From Sphingobacterium sp. SYP-B4668 (GTDB taxonomy: Bacteria > Bacteroidota > Bacteroidia > Sphingobacteriales > Sphingobacteriaceae), in assembly GCF_027627455.1 (NCBI RefSeq), contig NZ_CP115483.1, positions 2,418,001 through 2,482,000 of the forward strand: a stretch of DNA of 64,000 nucleotides. The letters are read 5' to 3'. Shown here in pieces: positions 34,891-43,105 of this stretch. Numbering within the stretch: the first letter of the stretch is position 1; each line of letters begins with the position of its first letter. Below the pieces are notes generated by a model. The model was not told the DNA's origin. It searched no databases and saw only the letters and a program-made list of their open reading frames with translations. The translations under genes and the position numbers were made by a program.

Positions 34891-35703
34891 TTACTTCTTG
34901 GTGAAGCGCATCACGGCGATGTCACCCATGATGAGATGTAGGGTATTGTTGTCCTGGATATCGTACGTAGTTACGGTTTCAAGCGTCTTGAAAAATACGG
35001 ATTCACCACTTCCTTCACAAGCCATCTTTGTGGAAGCTATTGGTCCAAAATTAATGGAGTGACCATTGAGCTTCAATGAGCCGTTATAGTTGTTGCAACT
35101 ACTGTTGCCATTGATTTTTTTGTTGCTTACATCGAAGGTAATCGTAGGTTTTTTATTTGGATATAGACCCTCAAACGCTATCCGTGGTCCAGAAATGTAG
35201 TTTAGCTCCCAAGTACCATTTAAAGCCTGTTCTTTTGATCCGTCCTGCTTGATTTCTTGAAATTTAGCCAATGGCGCCATTCTAGCTTTATTCAACGATA
35301 AAATATTACCGCTCACGGTATAGTTATCGACCGTTGTGAATACTTTTGACAGCCCTTGTTCGATAGACATGTCTTCACAGGCCATCATCGTCGACATTCC
35401 CTGGGAGAATTTGATGCGCATATTATCAGACAGTGTAAATGTCCCCCCTAGACCATTGCAACCTCCACTAGCACTATATCGATTCTCAGAAGGATCCAAT
35501 TCCAGGAAGGGTTCTTTCCCATTTATTTTATCACCTACCGGTTTGCCATTCAATTCAATAAGCTTCCATTTCTTGCCCGTAATGGTAGCGGATGTTTCCG
35601 TTTTTTGCTGATTGCCCATGTCTTGCGTCCCTTTTTTAAATAATCCGCAGCTGCTAAGAGCCAATGAAGAAGCTATCATGATAGCTAAAATATTTGTTTT
35701 CAT
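34891..35703 (-). CDS. Lipoprotein with two META (HslJ-like) domains
   Basis: ATG 35703 gives a 270-residue protein with a lipoprotein signal (MKTNILAIMIASSLALSSCG). Two META domains follow: about 35-145 (GKKWKLIELNGKPV, SASGGCNGLGGTFTL, MMACEDMSIEQGL) and about 155-270 (LNGTWELNYISGP, GNSSCNNYNGSLKL, TKMACEGSGESVFFKTLE). Each has the family's Cys-Asn and Met-Ala-Cys motifs. META domains occur in HslJ and related envelope stress proteins; the exact function is unknown. The start at 35727 would precede the signal peptide by eight polar residues. Confidence 0.9.
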   Translation of the reverse strand: MKTNILAIMIASSLALSSCGLFKKGTQDMGNQQKTETSATITGKKWKLIELNGKPVGDKINGKEPFLELDPSENRYSASGGCNGLGGTFTLSDNMRIKFSQGMSTMMACEDMSIEQGLSKVFTTVDNYTVSGNILSLNKARMAPLAKFQEIKQDGSKEQALNGTWELNYISGPRIAFEGLYPNKKPTITFDVSNKKINGNSSCNNYNGSLKLNGHSINFGPIASTKMACEGSGESVFFKTLETVTTYDIQDNNTLHLIMGDIAVMRFTKK

Positions 35704-35757
35704 AGTTGAGGTATTTTTGTATTCCATAAATGCGATATAAATGTTAACAGTCGCACA

Positions 35758-36318
35758 CTATTTGCGGACCTGTTCGATCCACTTCAAAAATGCAGCCACA
35801 AATGATTTAAGAAACAAAATAGTTTCCTCATTATTGATTTTTCCATTTTCGTCAAGTAATTTCTTGATATTTCCAATATAGGCTTCAGGCTGTTGTAAGG
35901 GCAATATGTTTAAGAATACCATGGATTGGCGAAGGTGGTGATTGGCCCCAAACGCACTTAGATGCCCTAGGGATACACTAATAATGGCCCCAGGCTTACC
36001 ATCCCATATATTTTTTCCGTAAGGTCGGGAACCGATATCGATTGCGTTTTTGAGGACAGCTGGGACCGATCGATTGTATTCAGGTGTAACAAATAGTACA
36101 GCGTCACAGCGCTTTAATGAAGAACGAAAAGAAGTATAAGAATTAGGAGGGGTACCATCGTCATCAAAGTCCTGGTTATACATCGGCAACTCACTTAGGT
36201 CGATGAAGTTTAGCTGTACATGCTCGGGAATAAGAGCTGCTAGATTGTTTGCTAATTTTCTGCTGTATGAATCTCTTCTGAGACTTCCTACAAGGACGCC
36301 TATATATAATGTATGCAT
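35758..36318 (-). CDS. NADPH-dependent FMN reductase family protein
   Basis: The 186-residue flavodoxin-fold protein has the FMN phosphate loop GSLRRDSYSRKLANNL near the N-terminus and the active-site segment FVTPEYNRSVPAVLKNAIDIGSRPYGKN around residue 75. It is similar to chromate/quinone reductases of the ChrR/YieF/AzoR-related group, which transfer two electrons from NAD(P)H to quinones or other acceptors in the cytoplasm. The natural substrate cannot be deduced. It starts at ATG 36318; a longer reading from 36345 adds nine residues not seen in the fold. Confidence 0.9.
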   Translation of the reverse strand: MHTLYIGVLVGSLRRDSYSRKLANNLAALIPEHVQLNFIDLSELPMYNQDFDDDGTPPNSYTSFRSSLKRCDAVLFVTPEYNRSVPAVLKNAIDIGSRPYGKNIWDGKPGAIISVSLGHLSAFGANHHLRQSMVFLNILPLQQPEAYIGNIKKLLDENGKINNEETILFLKSFVAAFLKWIEQVRK

Positions 36319-36407
36319 ACCTATTCGTTTATTGGTATACAACAATGTATAGCGTGTAATGTTTGCTGGCGCCCATTCGGTGTTAAGGCTAGCATAAGGC
36401 TAGGCAC

Positions 36408-36435
36408 TGCATGCCTCATTGGTTCAAGGCATGCA
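36408..36435. repeat. 9-bp inverted repeat
   Basis: TGCATGCCT and AGGCATGCA flank a 10-base spacer, 26 bases after the DoxX-like gene's stop. No T-run follows on either strand. Confidence 0.5.
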
Positions 36436-36460
36436 ATCGGCCAACTAACGGATTAACAAA

Positions 36461-36832
36461 TTATGCGACCATGGGTTTGTATTTGCCCCAATTATCGGCG
36501 ATCATCCAAAGGTTGATAGCAAAAAACGGTAGAGCAATCATCAGACCGGAGGGTTCAAGTATCAAACCGTGTAATACGATCCCAACCATCACCGGAAATA
36601 TAACCAATGCTCCAAGCGCCCGGGTTTTTGGAAAAATAAACAATAGCCCCCCCAGCATTTCCATCGCACCGACGAGCGGCATTAGCCAAGTGATAGTGAC
36701 GAATGCACCAATGACCGTCATTTGTTCGTCGGTCATTTCCGGCATGGGCATATAATTAAGGAATTTGTTAAGGCCCGCATTAATGAACATCAATCCAAAT
36801 AATAGACAGATAATGAATTTGACTGTTTTCAT
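36461..36832 (-). CDS. DoxX-like small membrane protein
   Basis: The 123-residue protein has four hydrophobic segments (about 5-27, 45-67, 70-90, 95-112). The first reads CLLFGLMFINAGLNKFLNYMPMP, the N-terminal pattern of DoxX/DUF4870-like proteins, followed by a Pro/Met-rich loop and GAMEMLGGLLFIFPKTRALGALVIFPVMVGIVLHGL. Family members sit in the inner membrane and some are linked to thiol or redox stress, with no defined reaction. It precedes the FMN reductase gene on the same strand but is separated by 142 bases and an inverted repeat. Confidence 0.85.
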   Translation of the reverse strand: MKTVKFIICLLFGLMFINAGLNKFLNYMPMPEMTDEQMTVIGAFVTITWLMPLVGAMEMLGGLLFIFPKTRALGALVIFPVMVGIVLHGLILEPSGLMIALPFFAINLWMIADNWGKYKPMVA

Positions 36833-37093
36833 GATAAGATTTATTTAGTGTGCGTTTATCTATTGGTAGATATACCCAAACTTACATAATTTCATTTTTA
36901 TGTGCAATATCATTATCTTACTTATGGATGGATTATCGGATTACCTATGCTATATTAACCATTTGTGTTGTAGCTCGATACGGGAAAGGGGCTTATGGAA
37001 TGCGGGAGGCACTTGCAATTGTTATCTCCTGACCTTGCGTATAAAAGTAAGGTTATATAGATTTGTATTTTTATAAGACTAAACATACCCTCT

Positions 37094-37528
37094 GTGGCAG
37101 CGTCAACAAAATATCTAAAGAAAATTAAAGATCTAGCAGCAAAAAACTTGCAGGAAGGAATCACATTCCTACAAGAGAATGGAAAACGAAGTACGGTAAT
37201 CACAACGTTGTCTGGTCTGCAATATGAAGTCTTGAATACTGGGACAGGTCTGCTGCCATCAAAGACATCCAAAATAGTATGTCATTACAGCGGACAATTG
37301 CTCGACGGTACGGTATTCGATAGCTCCTACAAACGAAAGAGACCTGAAACTTTCGAAATCAAAGACCTAATTGCCGGATGGCAAGAAGCGTTATTGCTTA
37401 TGCCGGTAGGTAGTAGATGGAGGGTTTATATTCCACATGACAAGGCATATGGATTTCAATCGTTAACAACGACTAGTGGAGGCAATTGCACCCTAATATT
37501 TGAAATGGAGCTACTAGGGGTGCTTTAG
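37094..37528 (+). CDS. FKBP-type peptidyl-prolyl cis-trans isomerase, cytoplasmic
   Basis: The 144-residue protein begins with GTG, since no ATG precedes the conserved part. An N-terminal helical segment (residues 1-32) with KNLQEGITFLQENGKRSTVITTLSGLQYEVLNTGTG matches the dimerisation-to-FKBP linker of FkpA/FklB proteins. The FKBP domain has VCHYSGQLLDGTVFDSSY, the FEIKDLIAGWQEALLLMPVGSRWRVYIP core and AYGFQ. It catalyses proline isomerisation during folding. No signal peptide is seen, unlike most FkpA homologues. Confidence 0.92.
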   Translation: MAASTKYLKKIKDLAAKNLQEGITFLQENGKRSTVITTLSGLQYEVLNTGTGLLPSKTSKIVCHYSGQLLDGTVFDSSYKRKRPETFEIKDLIAGWQEALLLMPVGSRWRVYIPHDKAYGFQSLTTTSGGNCTLIFEMELLGVL

Positions 37529-37596
37529 GAAAGCAAATTAGTAATAATATCTTGTATCGCCTTCTTTGTCATCATGTACGTTAATCGTTTGACGTG

Positions 37597-38898
37597 CTAT
37601 TTTGTATGGGGGTTATGGACGAAATTAAGATTGATGATGCTTTCTAGGTCGGCATATTCGGACTCCGTGAGCGGTGTAATCTGCTCGACGATAGATAGGA
37701 TCTGACTCCGTTTTTCCGTCTGCAGAGTGAGGTTCAAAAAAGCCAATAGGATTCTTTCTTGATCAGCTTTGAGGTTTCTAAATACGCGCGGGATGACACA
37801 ATATAATACGCTGGTTACAGCAATCAGGTCATTTTTTCTAGCTAAATCTACTTCATTATCTGAAGGGAAATACGGAAGAAGGCCTTTTTGTTGAATGTCA
37901 TGGATATATTTTTCCGCAGCCATCTCTCGAACATACTTCTTTTCCTTTCTACTTAGGAAATCGCGTAGATCAGCAATAAGTTTTCTGTAGACAACATGGT
38001 GGTTCAGCTCGCTAAAAAGGTTGTCGCTTTCACCCTCTGATACAGATTCACGCTCAAAATTATTAAAGAACGAGGATGTTATATACACACTGTGATGAAA
38101 GTCTAGCGCATTGTTGTTGAAGCTGGTCAATTCCTTGCCAATCTCTATCTTATTCGTATTGAGATAGTAGTAATAATACCGATCGCCAATAACGTCTCCC
38201 CAGCGTACAAAGTTAACGTCAAATCGATAGGTACGGTCCTCCTTGTCTGCGATGGTCCACGTGACGGTATCGTCCTCTTGGATTAAATGTTCATATCGAA
38301 TTGGGATATCATTTATCGTGAGTGCATAATGCTTGTCTTTGTTGAGCAACAGAAACCATCCGAATTCTTTTGCAAGGAATGTTTCAAAATCCTGATGCAA
38401 CAGCTGCTGTTCGGATACCCCAAATATGCCTTCCAATACCACTTTTGTGCCGGTATGACCATTTTGGATAGGGTTAGCGATAGAATCGTCATATTCGTTT
38501 TTGCGGTCACGTTCCATCAGGATGTCATATTGCAAAAGCTGATTACCTTCAGCATAGATTGTTTCCCAAGTGGCTCTAGTGGCAAGTAAAGTAAAGGAAA
38601 AGCGCCCCTTGCCCTTTTTCCCCTTGACGTAAGAAGATCGTTGAAATGTTTGTCTTTTAAGCGAGTCGAGGAAGTTACCGAAAGAGTCTCGTAGTGTCAG
38701 TAGATGAATACCTTCTCCATTATCTTCAATAGCAATGTAATTGAGATAACCGAGCTCATTGGCTGCATATCTAATATTAACCCTACTAGCTTTAGCATCA
38801 AATCCATTCCATATATATTCGGCCAATACTTGTCTGTAGTCTTTGGGAAGACCTGCCGAATCGATACTTGCATTGGTGACTGTCGCTATGTTCTTCAT
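37597..38898 (-). CDS. GHKL-type ATPase (Hsp90/MORC-like ATP-binding protein)
   Basis: ATG 38898 gives 433 residues. The N-terminal GHKL fold is plain: N-box LAEYIWNGFDAKAS (about 28-41), G1 box IAIEDNGEGI (about 54-63), and KGKGKGRFSF-type lid/G2 (VKGKGKGRFSF, about 90-100), followed by GTKVVLEGIFG. The remainder is alpha/beta with no helicase, kinase or nuclease motif. GHKL proteins of this stand-alone type include DNA-mismatch, MORC-like and defence-associated ATPases. The gene starts 121 bases from the divergent UPF1-like helicase, which suggests a shared promoter region. Function unknown. Confidence 0.88.
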   Translation of the reverse strand: MKNIATVTNASIDSAGLPKDYRQVLAEYIWNGFDAKASRVNIRYAANELGYLNYIAIEDNGEGIHLLTLRDSFGNFLDSLKRQTFQRSSYVKGKKGKGRFSFTLLATRATWETIYAEGNQLLQYDILMERDRKNEYDDSIANPIQNGHTGTKVVLEGIFGVSEQQLLHQDFETFLAKEFGWFLLLNKDKHYALTINDIPIRYEHLIQEDDTVTWTIADKEDRTYRFDVNFVRWGDVIGDRYYYYYLNTNKIEIGKELTSFNNNALDFHHSVYITSSFFNNFERESVSEGESDNLFSELNHHVVYRKLIADLRDFLSRKEKKYVREMAAEKYIHDIQQKGLLPYFPSDNEVDLARKNDLIAVTSVLYCVIPRVFRNLKADQERILLAFLNLTLQTEKRSQILSIVEQITPLTESEYADLESIINLNFVHNPHTK

Positions 38899-38987
38899 GA
38901 TGGAAAATGTGCTTCGAAAAGCTAAGATAGCAAAAGTTTCAAATTCTTTGTTTACCGTCAAACTATCAAACTGTGATGAGGAATACC

Positions 38988-38995
38988 TATTTTTG
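38988..38995 (+). promoter_or_regulatory. -7 promoter box of the helicase gene
   Basis: TATTTTTG matches TAnnTTTG and ends 24 bases before ATG 39020. No TTTG is found at the expected -33 distance. It supports the 39020 start over the longer reading from 38843. Confidence 0.4.
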
Positions 38996-39019
38996 GATTT
39001 TGAAGTTAATTCTTGTCGG

Positions 39020-40927
39020 ATGACATATTTTGAAACCCTAAGCCATTTATTAGAAAAGGAACAGCAGTATGATAAAGAAGAGTATCAACGCTTGCTGCAG
39101 ACTGGATCGTTGAATAGTCGTAAGCAAGCGGGACTCTCCTGGTATCCCATCATGATTCGGAACGAAGAAATCGGTCTGGGAGATTATGTTCAGCTTGTGG
39201 TGGAACGGACTGTGAAGGATGGGCAATCGCATCGGTTCAGATATGGGATGTCGGTCGCGTTGTTTTCAAATTATGATCCCCTAAAAGATAGATTGGTGGG
39301 TACGGTGGCATATGTCAGCGGCGATCAAATGAAAATATCCCTGCGTGTGGACGAGTTGCCAGATTGGGTAAAGTCTGGAAAGTTGGGCGTGGATTTACTC
39401 TTTGACGAGAATAGTTATCAAGAGATGTTCAAAGCTTTAAAGAAGGCTGATGTATTGAAAGATGAAAGAGAAGCTGGTCGTTTAATCCGTCTACTGATAG
39501 GTGTGGAGGACAATGGGATCAACGCTCGCCGTGTCGTCGAACTTCCCGCATTCGTTTCGGAGTTGAATAGCTATCAAAAGGCAGGGGTTAGCCAAATCCT
39601 AGATGCCAATGCATTGACAATCTTACATGGTCCTCCAGGCACTGGCAAAACAACGACTTTAGTCCAAGGGATAAAAGCCTTGCTAGCCCAAGAGAGGGGA
39701 CAAGTTTTAGTTACTGCTCCTAGTAATACTGCGGTAGATCTCATGACAGAGAAGCTACACGAGGCAGGCGTAAAAGTGGTCAGGATTGGAAACCCAGTAA
39801 AAGTGTCAGAACAACTTCAAGAGTTGACCTTGGATGGACAACTAGATCGTCATCCAATGCAAAAAGAGCTGAAGAATATCCGTAAAAAGGCCGAGGCTTT
39901 TCGAGATATGGCAAAGAAATATAAACGCCAGTTTGGTAAAGCCGAGCGGGAGCAGCGCAAAGCACTTTTCCAGGAAGTTCGATCCTTGATGAAAGAAGCT
40001 GAGCAAATAGCGCAGTACATGCAAAAAGGAATATTAGACCATGCTGAGGTCATTTGTGCCACGCTGGTAGGCTCCAATCATACCACTATCCAAGACCGTA
40101 ATTATACAGCTGTCTTTATTGATGAGGCTGGTCAGGCAATGGAACCCGCTTGTTGGATTCCGATATTAAAAGCGGATAAACTTATTTTGGCTGGTGATCA
40201 CTTACAACTTCCTCCAACAATCAAATCCACTTCTGCTGACGTGCGTGCACTTCATGTCACATTGATGGAAAGACTAGTGTCGTTGTATCCTGGGTATGTA
40301 TCTACACTTCGGCAGCAATACCGTATGCATGGCGATATTATGGCATATCCATCTCGGGCACTCTACCACAACGCATTGCTTGCTGATGCTACCGTGGTAG
40401 GACAGCAGCTTATGGACAATGACCGTGCATTCCTCTTTATAGACACCGCGGGAGCGGGATTCGACGAGCTCCAAGAGGGAACTACGCTTTCCAATAGAGA
40501 TGAAGCACAGTTTGTGCTTCGTCATCTCACTTTATATTTGGAAGCTGCAACCTTTAATGCCGAAGGTCGAATACCTTCTGTAGGTATTATTTCGCCTTAC
40601 AAGCAGCAGGTACTTTTGCTGAAAGAATTGATTTTGGATGAAGGGCTGTTGAATACTTATCGAAGTCACTTGCAAGTACAGACTATTGATGGCTTCCAAG
40701 GTCAGGAACGCGATATTATCTATATTTCGTTGACCCGAAGTAATGCTGAGGGCCAGATCGGTTTCTTGAATGAAGTCAGAAGAATGAATGTCGCGATGAC
40801 AAGGGCGCGATACAAACTTGTGATCGTTGGTGATAGCTCAACGATAGGGCAGCATCCCTTTTACGCGGATATGATTCAATACGCCGAATCCTTGGATGCT
40901 TATAAGAGTGTATGGGAATGGTTGTAG
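39020..40927 (+). CDS. UPF1/IGHMBP2-like superfamily 1B helicase
   Basis: The 635-residue protein starts with MTYFETLSHLLEKEQQYDKEEYQ, the N-terminal helix typical of bacterial IGHMBP2-family helicases, followed by a 1B-type beta-barrel region. Helicase motifs in order are Q-motif LNSYQKAGVSQI, motif I LHGPPGTGKTTTL, Ia TAPSNTAVDLM, II VFIDEAGQAMEP, III LILAGDHLQLPPTI, IV LRQQYRMHGDI, V TIDGFQGQERDIIYISLTRSN, VI RRMNVAMTRARYKLVIVGD. It unwinds nucleic acids 5' to 3' by family expectation. The ORF extends upstream to 38843, but that part overlaps the divergent GHKL gene's coding region. The stop lies 18 bases from the convergent NYN gene. Confidence 0.95.
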   Translation: MTYFETLSHLLEKEQQYDKEEYQRLLQTGSLNSRKQAGLSWYPIMIRNEEIGLGDYVQLVVERTVKDGQSHRFRYGMSVALFSNYDPLKDRLVGTVAYVSGDQMKISLRVDELPDWVKSGKLGVDLLFDENSYQEMFKALKKADVLKDEREAGRLIRLLIGVEDNGINARRVVELPAFVSELNSYQKAGVSQILDANALTILHGPPGTGKTTTLVQGIKALLAQERGQVLVTAPSNTAVDLMTEKLHEAGVKVVRIGNPVKVSEQLQELTLDGQLDRHPMQKELKNIRKKAEAFRDMAKKYKRQFGKAEREQRKALFQEVRSLMKEAEQIAQYMQKGILDHAEVICATLVGSNHTTIQDRNYTAVFIDEAGQAMEPACWIPILKADKLILAGDHLQLPPTIKSTSADVRALHVTLMERLVSLYPGYVSTLRQQYRMHGDIMAYPSRALYHNALLADATVVGQQLMDNDRAFLFIDTAGAGFDELQEGTTLSNRDEAQFVLRHLTLYLEAATFNAEGRIPSVGIISPYKQQVLLLKELILDEGLLNTYRSHLQVQTIDGFQGQERDIIYISLTRSNAEGQIGFLNEVRRMNVAMTRARYKLVIVGDSSTIGQHPFYADMIQYAESLDAYKSVWEWL

Positions 40928-40945
40928 AGATCTGCAATATTGGAT

Positions 40946-41740
40946 TTACTTTAGTTTGACCAAGGGGTGATTAAGTCCATTGACTTCGTTTTTGATAATT
41001 TCATACTTATCTAGGCTATCTAAGAGCTGAGTTAAGTTTTTGAAACCGTATGTTCTGGCATCAAAACTGGGGTCAATCTTTCGTAAAGCGGAGCCGACCT
41101 TTGCAATGAAGGTCTCATCGTCTTCATTGGTGGCAATGTCGAAAGCTTTGTTTATTTTTTGCAGCTCCGATTTGGGAAGTCGAGAACCTGGCCCGTTGGA
41201 TTTGACTTTGTTCTTGACTTCTGCTCTTTGGACCGTCTTAACTGCTGTAGATTTAGGCGTCACTTTTTTGACAGGCTTTTCTGTCAACAATTCTTCTTCT
41301 TTTTCTTCTAGATTCTCCGTAAATGTAAATATTTCACAAGAATTGACAAAAGCAAGCGGGGTACTCTTGCGTCCAATCCCCATAACGAAGAGCCCCTCTT
41401 CACGAATCCTCTTGGCTAGGCCAGTATAATCGCTATCGCTAGAGACAATACAAAATCCATCTACATTCTTACCATGAAGGATGTCCATTGCATCAATAAT
41501 CATGGAGCTATCAGTCGAATTTTTACCTGTTGTATATGCAAATTTCTGAATCGGGCTGATGGAATGTTCGTTGAGGACGCCCTTCCAGCTGTTCATCTGT
41601 GGATTGGTCCAGTCACCGTATATCCTACGGATAGTGGCTTTGCCATATTTTGAAACCTCTACGATAAGTTCCTTAATTAGACTGGCTTGTGCATTGTCTC
41701 CGTCAATGAGTACAGCAATGTTAAATTTGGTATCCGTCAT
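40946..41740 (-). CDS. NYN-domain (PIN-like) protein with C-terminal LOTUS/OST-HTH
   Basis: ATG 41740 gives 264 residues. The NYN domain (about 1-150) has the acidic metal-binding residues in IAVLIDGDNAQ, DSSMIIDAMDIL and CIVSSDSDYTGLAKRIRE. A basic, Lys-rich linker (about 155-190) leads to a C-terminal LOTUS/OST-HTH-like domain (about 195-264: LQKINKAFDIATNEDDETFIAKVGSAL, DPSFDARTYGFKNLTQLLDSL). This matches the LabA/DUF88 group, predicted RNases acting on structured or G-quadruplex RNA. The gene converges on the helicase, and a long intergenic region precedes it. Confidence 0.9.
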   Translation of the reverse strand: MTDTKFNIAVLIDGDNAQASLIKELIVEVSKYGKATIRRIYGDWTNPQMNSWKGVLNEHSISPIQKFAYTTGKNSTDSSMIIDAMDILHGKNVDGFCIVSSDSDYTGLAKRIREEGLFVMGIGRKSTPLAFVNSCEIFTFTENLEEKEEELLTEKPVKKVTPKSTAVKTVQRAEVKNKVKSNGPGSRLPKSELQKINKAFDIATNEDDETFIAKVGSALRKIDPSFDARTYGFKNLTQLLDSLDKYEIIKNEVNGLNHPLVKLK

Positions 41741-42279
41741 AAGGAGTTTACTAACTGCGTTTGTAGAGTACACGTTTCCAATTGGTGGTTAATAGTGAAA
41801 AGAGTATATCCAAGAATGCTATCATTATATCCAGTATATTATTTAGGGTAAGTTACGTAATTTTTTTATTAATATCCGTGAGTGGTACCACCATATTTCT
41901 GCTTGCAATGGGATTATTCATCTAAAACTTGGTGGAATTGTCATTGGTCATTGTCAAAATGCGTGAATGATAGTCTCACAAAGTCGACCCCTTATTATCT
42001 ACAAATTCACATTTAAAATATTCTTTAGGTAGTATTACCATAGCTTTTATATAGCTAGTGGCTATAGTAAGGCTATGTAAAGGCTATGTTAACCCTATGC
42101 AAAAGGTATCTTAACACTTGATTTGATGTTAATAGAATCCCTACGTATGGTAGAGATGATGTACTAATAATTTTGTCTTGAAAGAGCACGATTGTGCTTT
42201 TTGCTTCACCTTTCTTTAGCTAGTGGATAAGCAGCAACTGGAATAATCTAGAAAAAGTTAAAAAAAGAGATTACTACAC
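41741..42279. other. Long non-coding stretch with GGCTAT repeats
   Basis: No open frame with gene-like sequence is seen over more than 500 bases. A dyad TATAGC-N5-GCTATA lies at 42050-42066, directly followed by two AAGGCTATGT copies (42069-42090) and a related CCCTATGC. These may be regulator sites or part of an unrecognised RNA. The 5' half must contain the promoter of the reverse-strand NYN gene, but no clear TAnnTTTG was found. Confidence 0.4.
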
Positions 42280-42309
42280 TGTAACGTTTTGTCGGGAGGG
42301 GATACTAAT
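42280..42309 (+). promoter_or_regulatory. Possible ECF-type promoter
   Basis: TGTAACGTTT (42280-42289), TCGG and CTAAT (42305-42309) match in order and nearly in spacing the elements upstream of the ECF sigma unit (1558-1588). If CTAAT is the -10 box, transcription starts near 42315 and translation must start at 42332. Confidence 0.4.
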
Positions 42310-42331
42310 GATGAAACAAAATATAAAAGTT

Positions 42332-42817
42332 ATGGAAAGCAGTTTATATCATTGGAGAAGCGATTTTGGAACTTCGGACAGCTACTTGTATAAAGGAACC
42401 CAAAAATTGGGAACTTTACACAACTCCACATTTGAAGAGAAAGCTATAGCAAGTCTAGGAAATAGTAAGTATACGTTTCAAACCAAGGGAACATTTAGAC
42501 AGCATACTCAGATATTGAATCCAGTGGGTCAACTTGTTGGCGATATTGTACTCACAGCCTGGGGTAATACCGCTACTGTGACATTAAATGGCCATTGCTA
42601 TCAATGGAAGTCTAGCAATTGGTTAGGGACAAAATGGGAGTTGGCCGATAATACAGGCAGTAAGTATGAGATGTCTTCCGACTTATTTGGGGGCGTCATC
42701 TTTGGAAATATAGAAGACGAGCTATTACTCATGACGGGTTTGTTTTTGCGCAATTATTATTGGCAGTATATGCTGCTTGCATTTATACCTCTACTTGTGG
42801 TATTGATGTATTTATAG
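42332..42817 (+). CDS. Protein of unknown function with C-terminal membrane anchor
   Basis: The chosen start gives 161 residues (MESSLYHWRSDFGTSDSYLY); ATG 42308 adds eight residues but would overlap the proposed promoter. Most of the protein is short beta strands, for example QKLGTLHNSTFEEKA and GDIVLTAWGNTATVTLNGHCYQW, resembling the LURP/scramblase-like (tubby C-terminal) fold. A hydrophobic segment at the very end (YWQYMLLAFIPLLVVLMYL) is a tail anchor. The fold assignment is a guess from strand pattern; no family is certain. Confidence 0.75.
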   Translation: MESSLYHWRSDFGTSDSYLYKGTQKLGTLHNSTFEEKAIASLGNSKYTFQTKGTFRQHTQILNPVGQLVGDIVLTAWGNTATVTLNGHCYQWKSSNWLGTKWELADNTGSKYEMSSDLFGGVIFGNIEDELLLMTGLFLRNYYWQYMLLAFIPLLVVLMYL

Positions 42818-43048
42818 GGTATAGGTCGGATTTCCAAGCTATAGGATTAGCACTTCATACATCTTGAATGACTCACAACCCGACGGGCAACTCATCGATC
42901 AGCTTAACGCTTGGTAAAATACCCTGATTTCAGGGATTGATGTGTCTCGGATGTTTAACTACTTTTGAGTCATTGTAGCCATCGTGGTACAATTGTTTTT
43001 AGCATATCCCCGTGGGTGTGGTGATAGGTTGTTAGTATAGTGCTGTTG

Positions 43049-43070
43049 GGCCTGTCTATTTGGATAGGCC
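43049..43070 (+). terminator. Hairpin between the tail-anchored protein and the DUF4836-like gene
   Basis: GGCCTGTCT-ATTT-GGATAGGCC is a 9-bp stem with two G-U pairs, followed after six bases by TTTTT. It lies 36 bases before the next ATG. Confidence 0.5.
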
Positions 43071-43105
43071 TATGCAGTTTTTAAGTAGTTAGCTTTAATT
43101 ATATA

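Noticed and set aside
36411..36755. 114-codon forward frame opposite the DoxX-like gene
   Set aside because: The reverse-strand protein has a coherent four-helix membrane pattern; the forward frame is an antisense shadow.
38843..39019. Upstream extension of the helicase ORF
   Set aside because: It overlaps the divergent GHKL gene's start, and family members begin with the MTYFETL-like helix.
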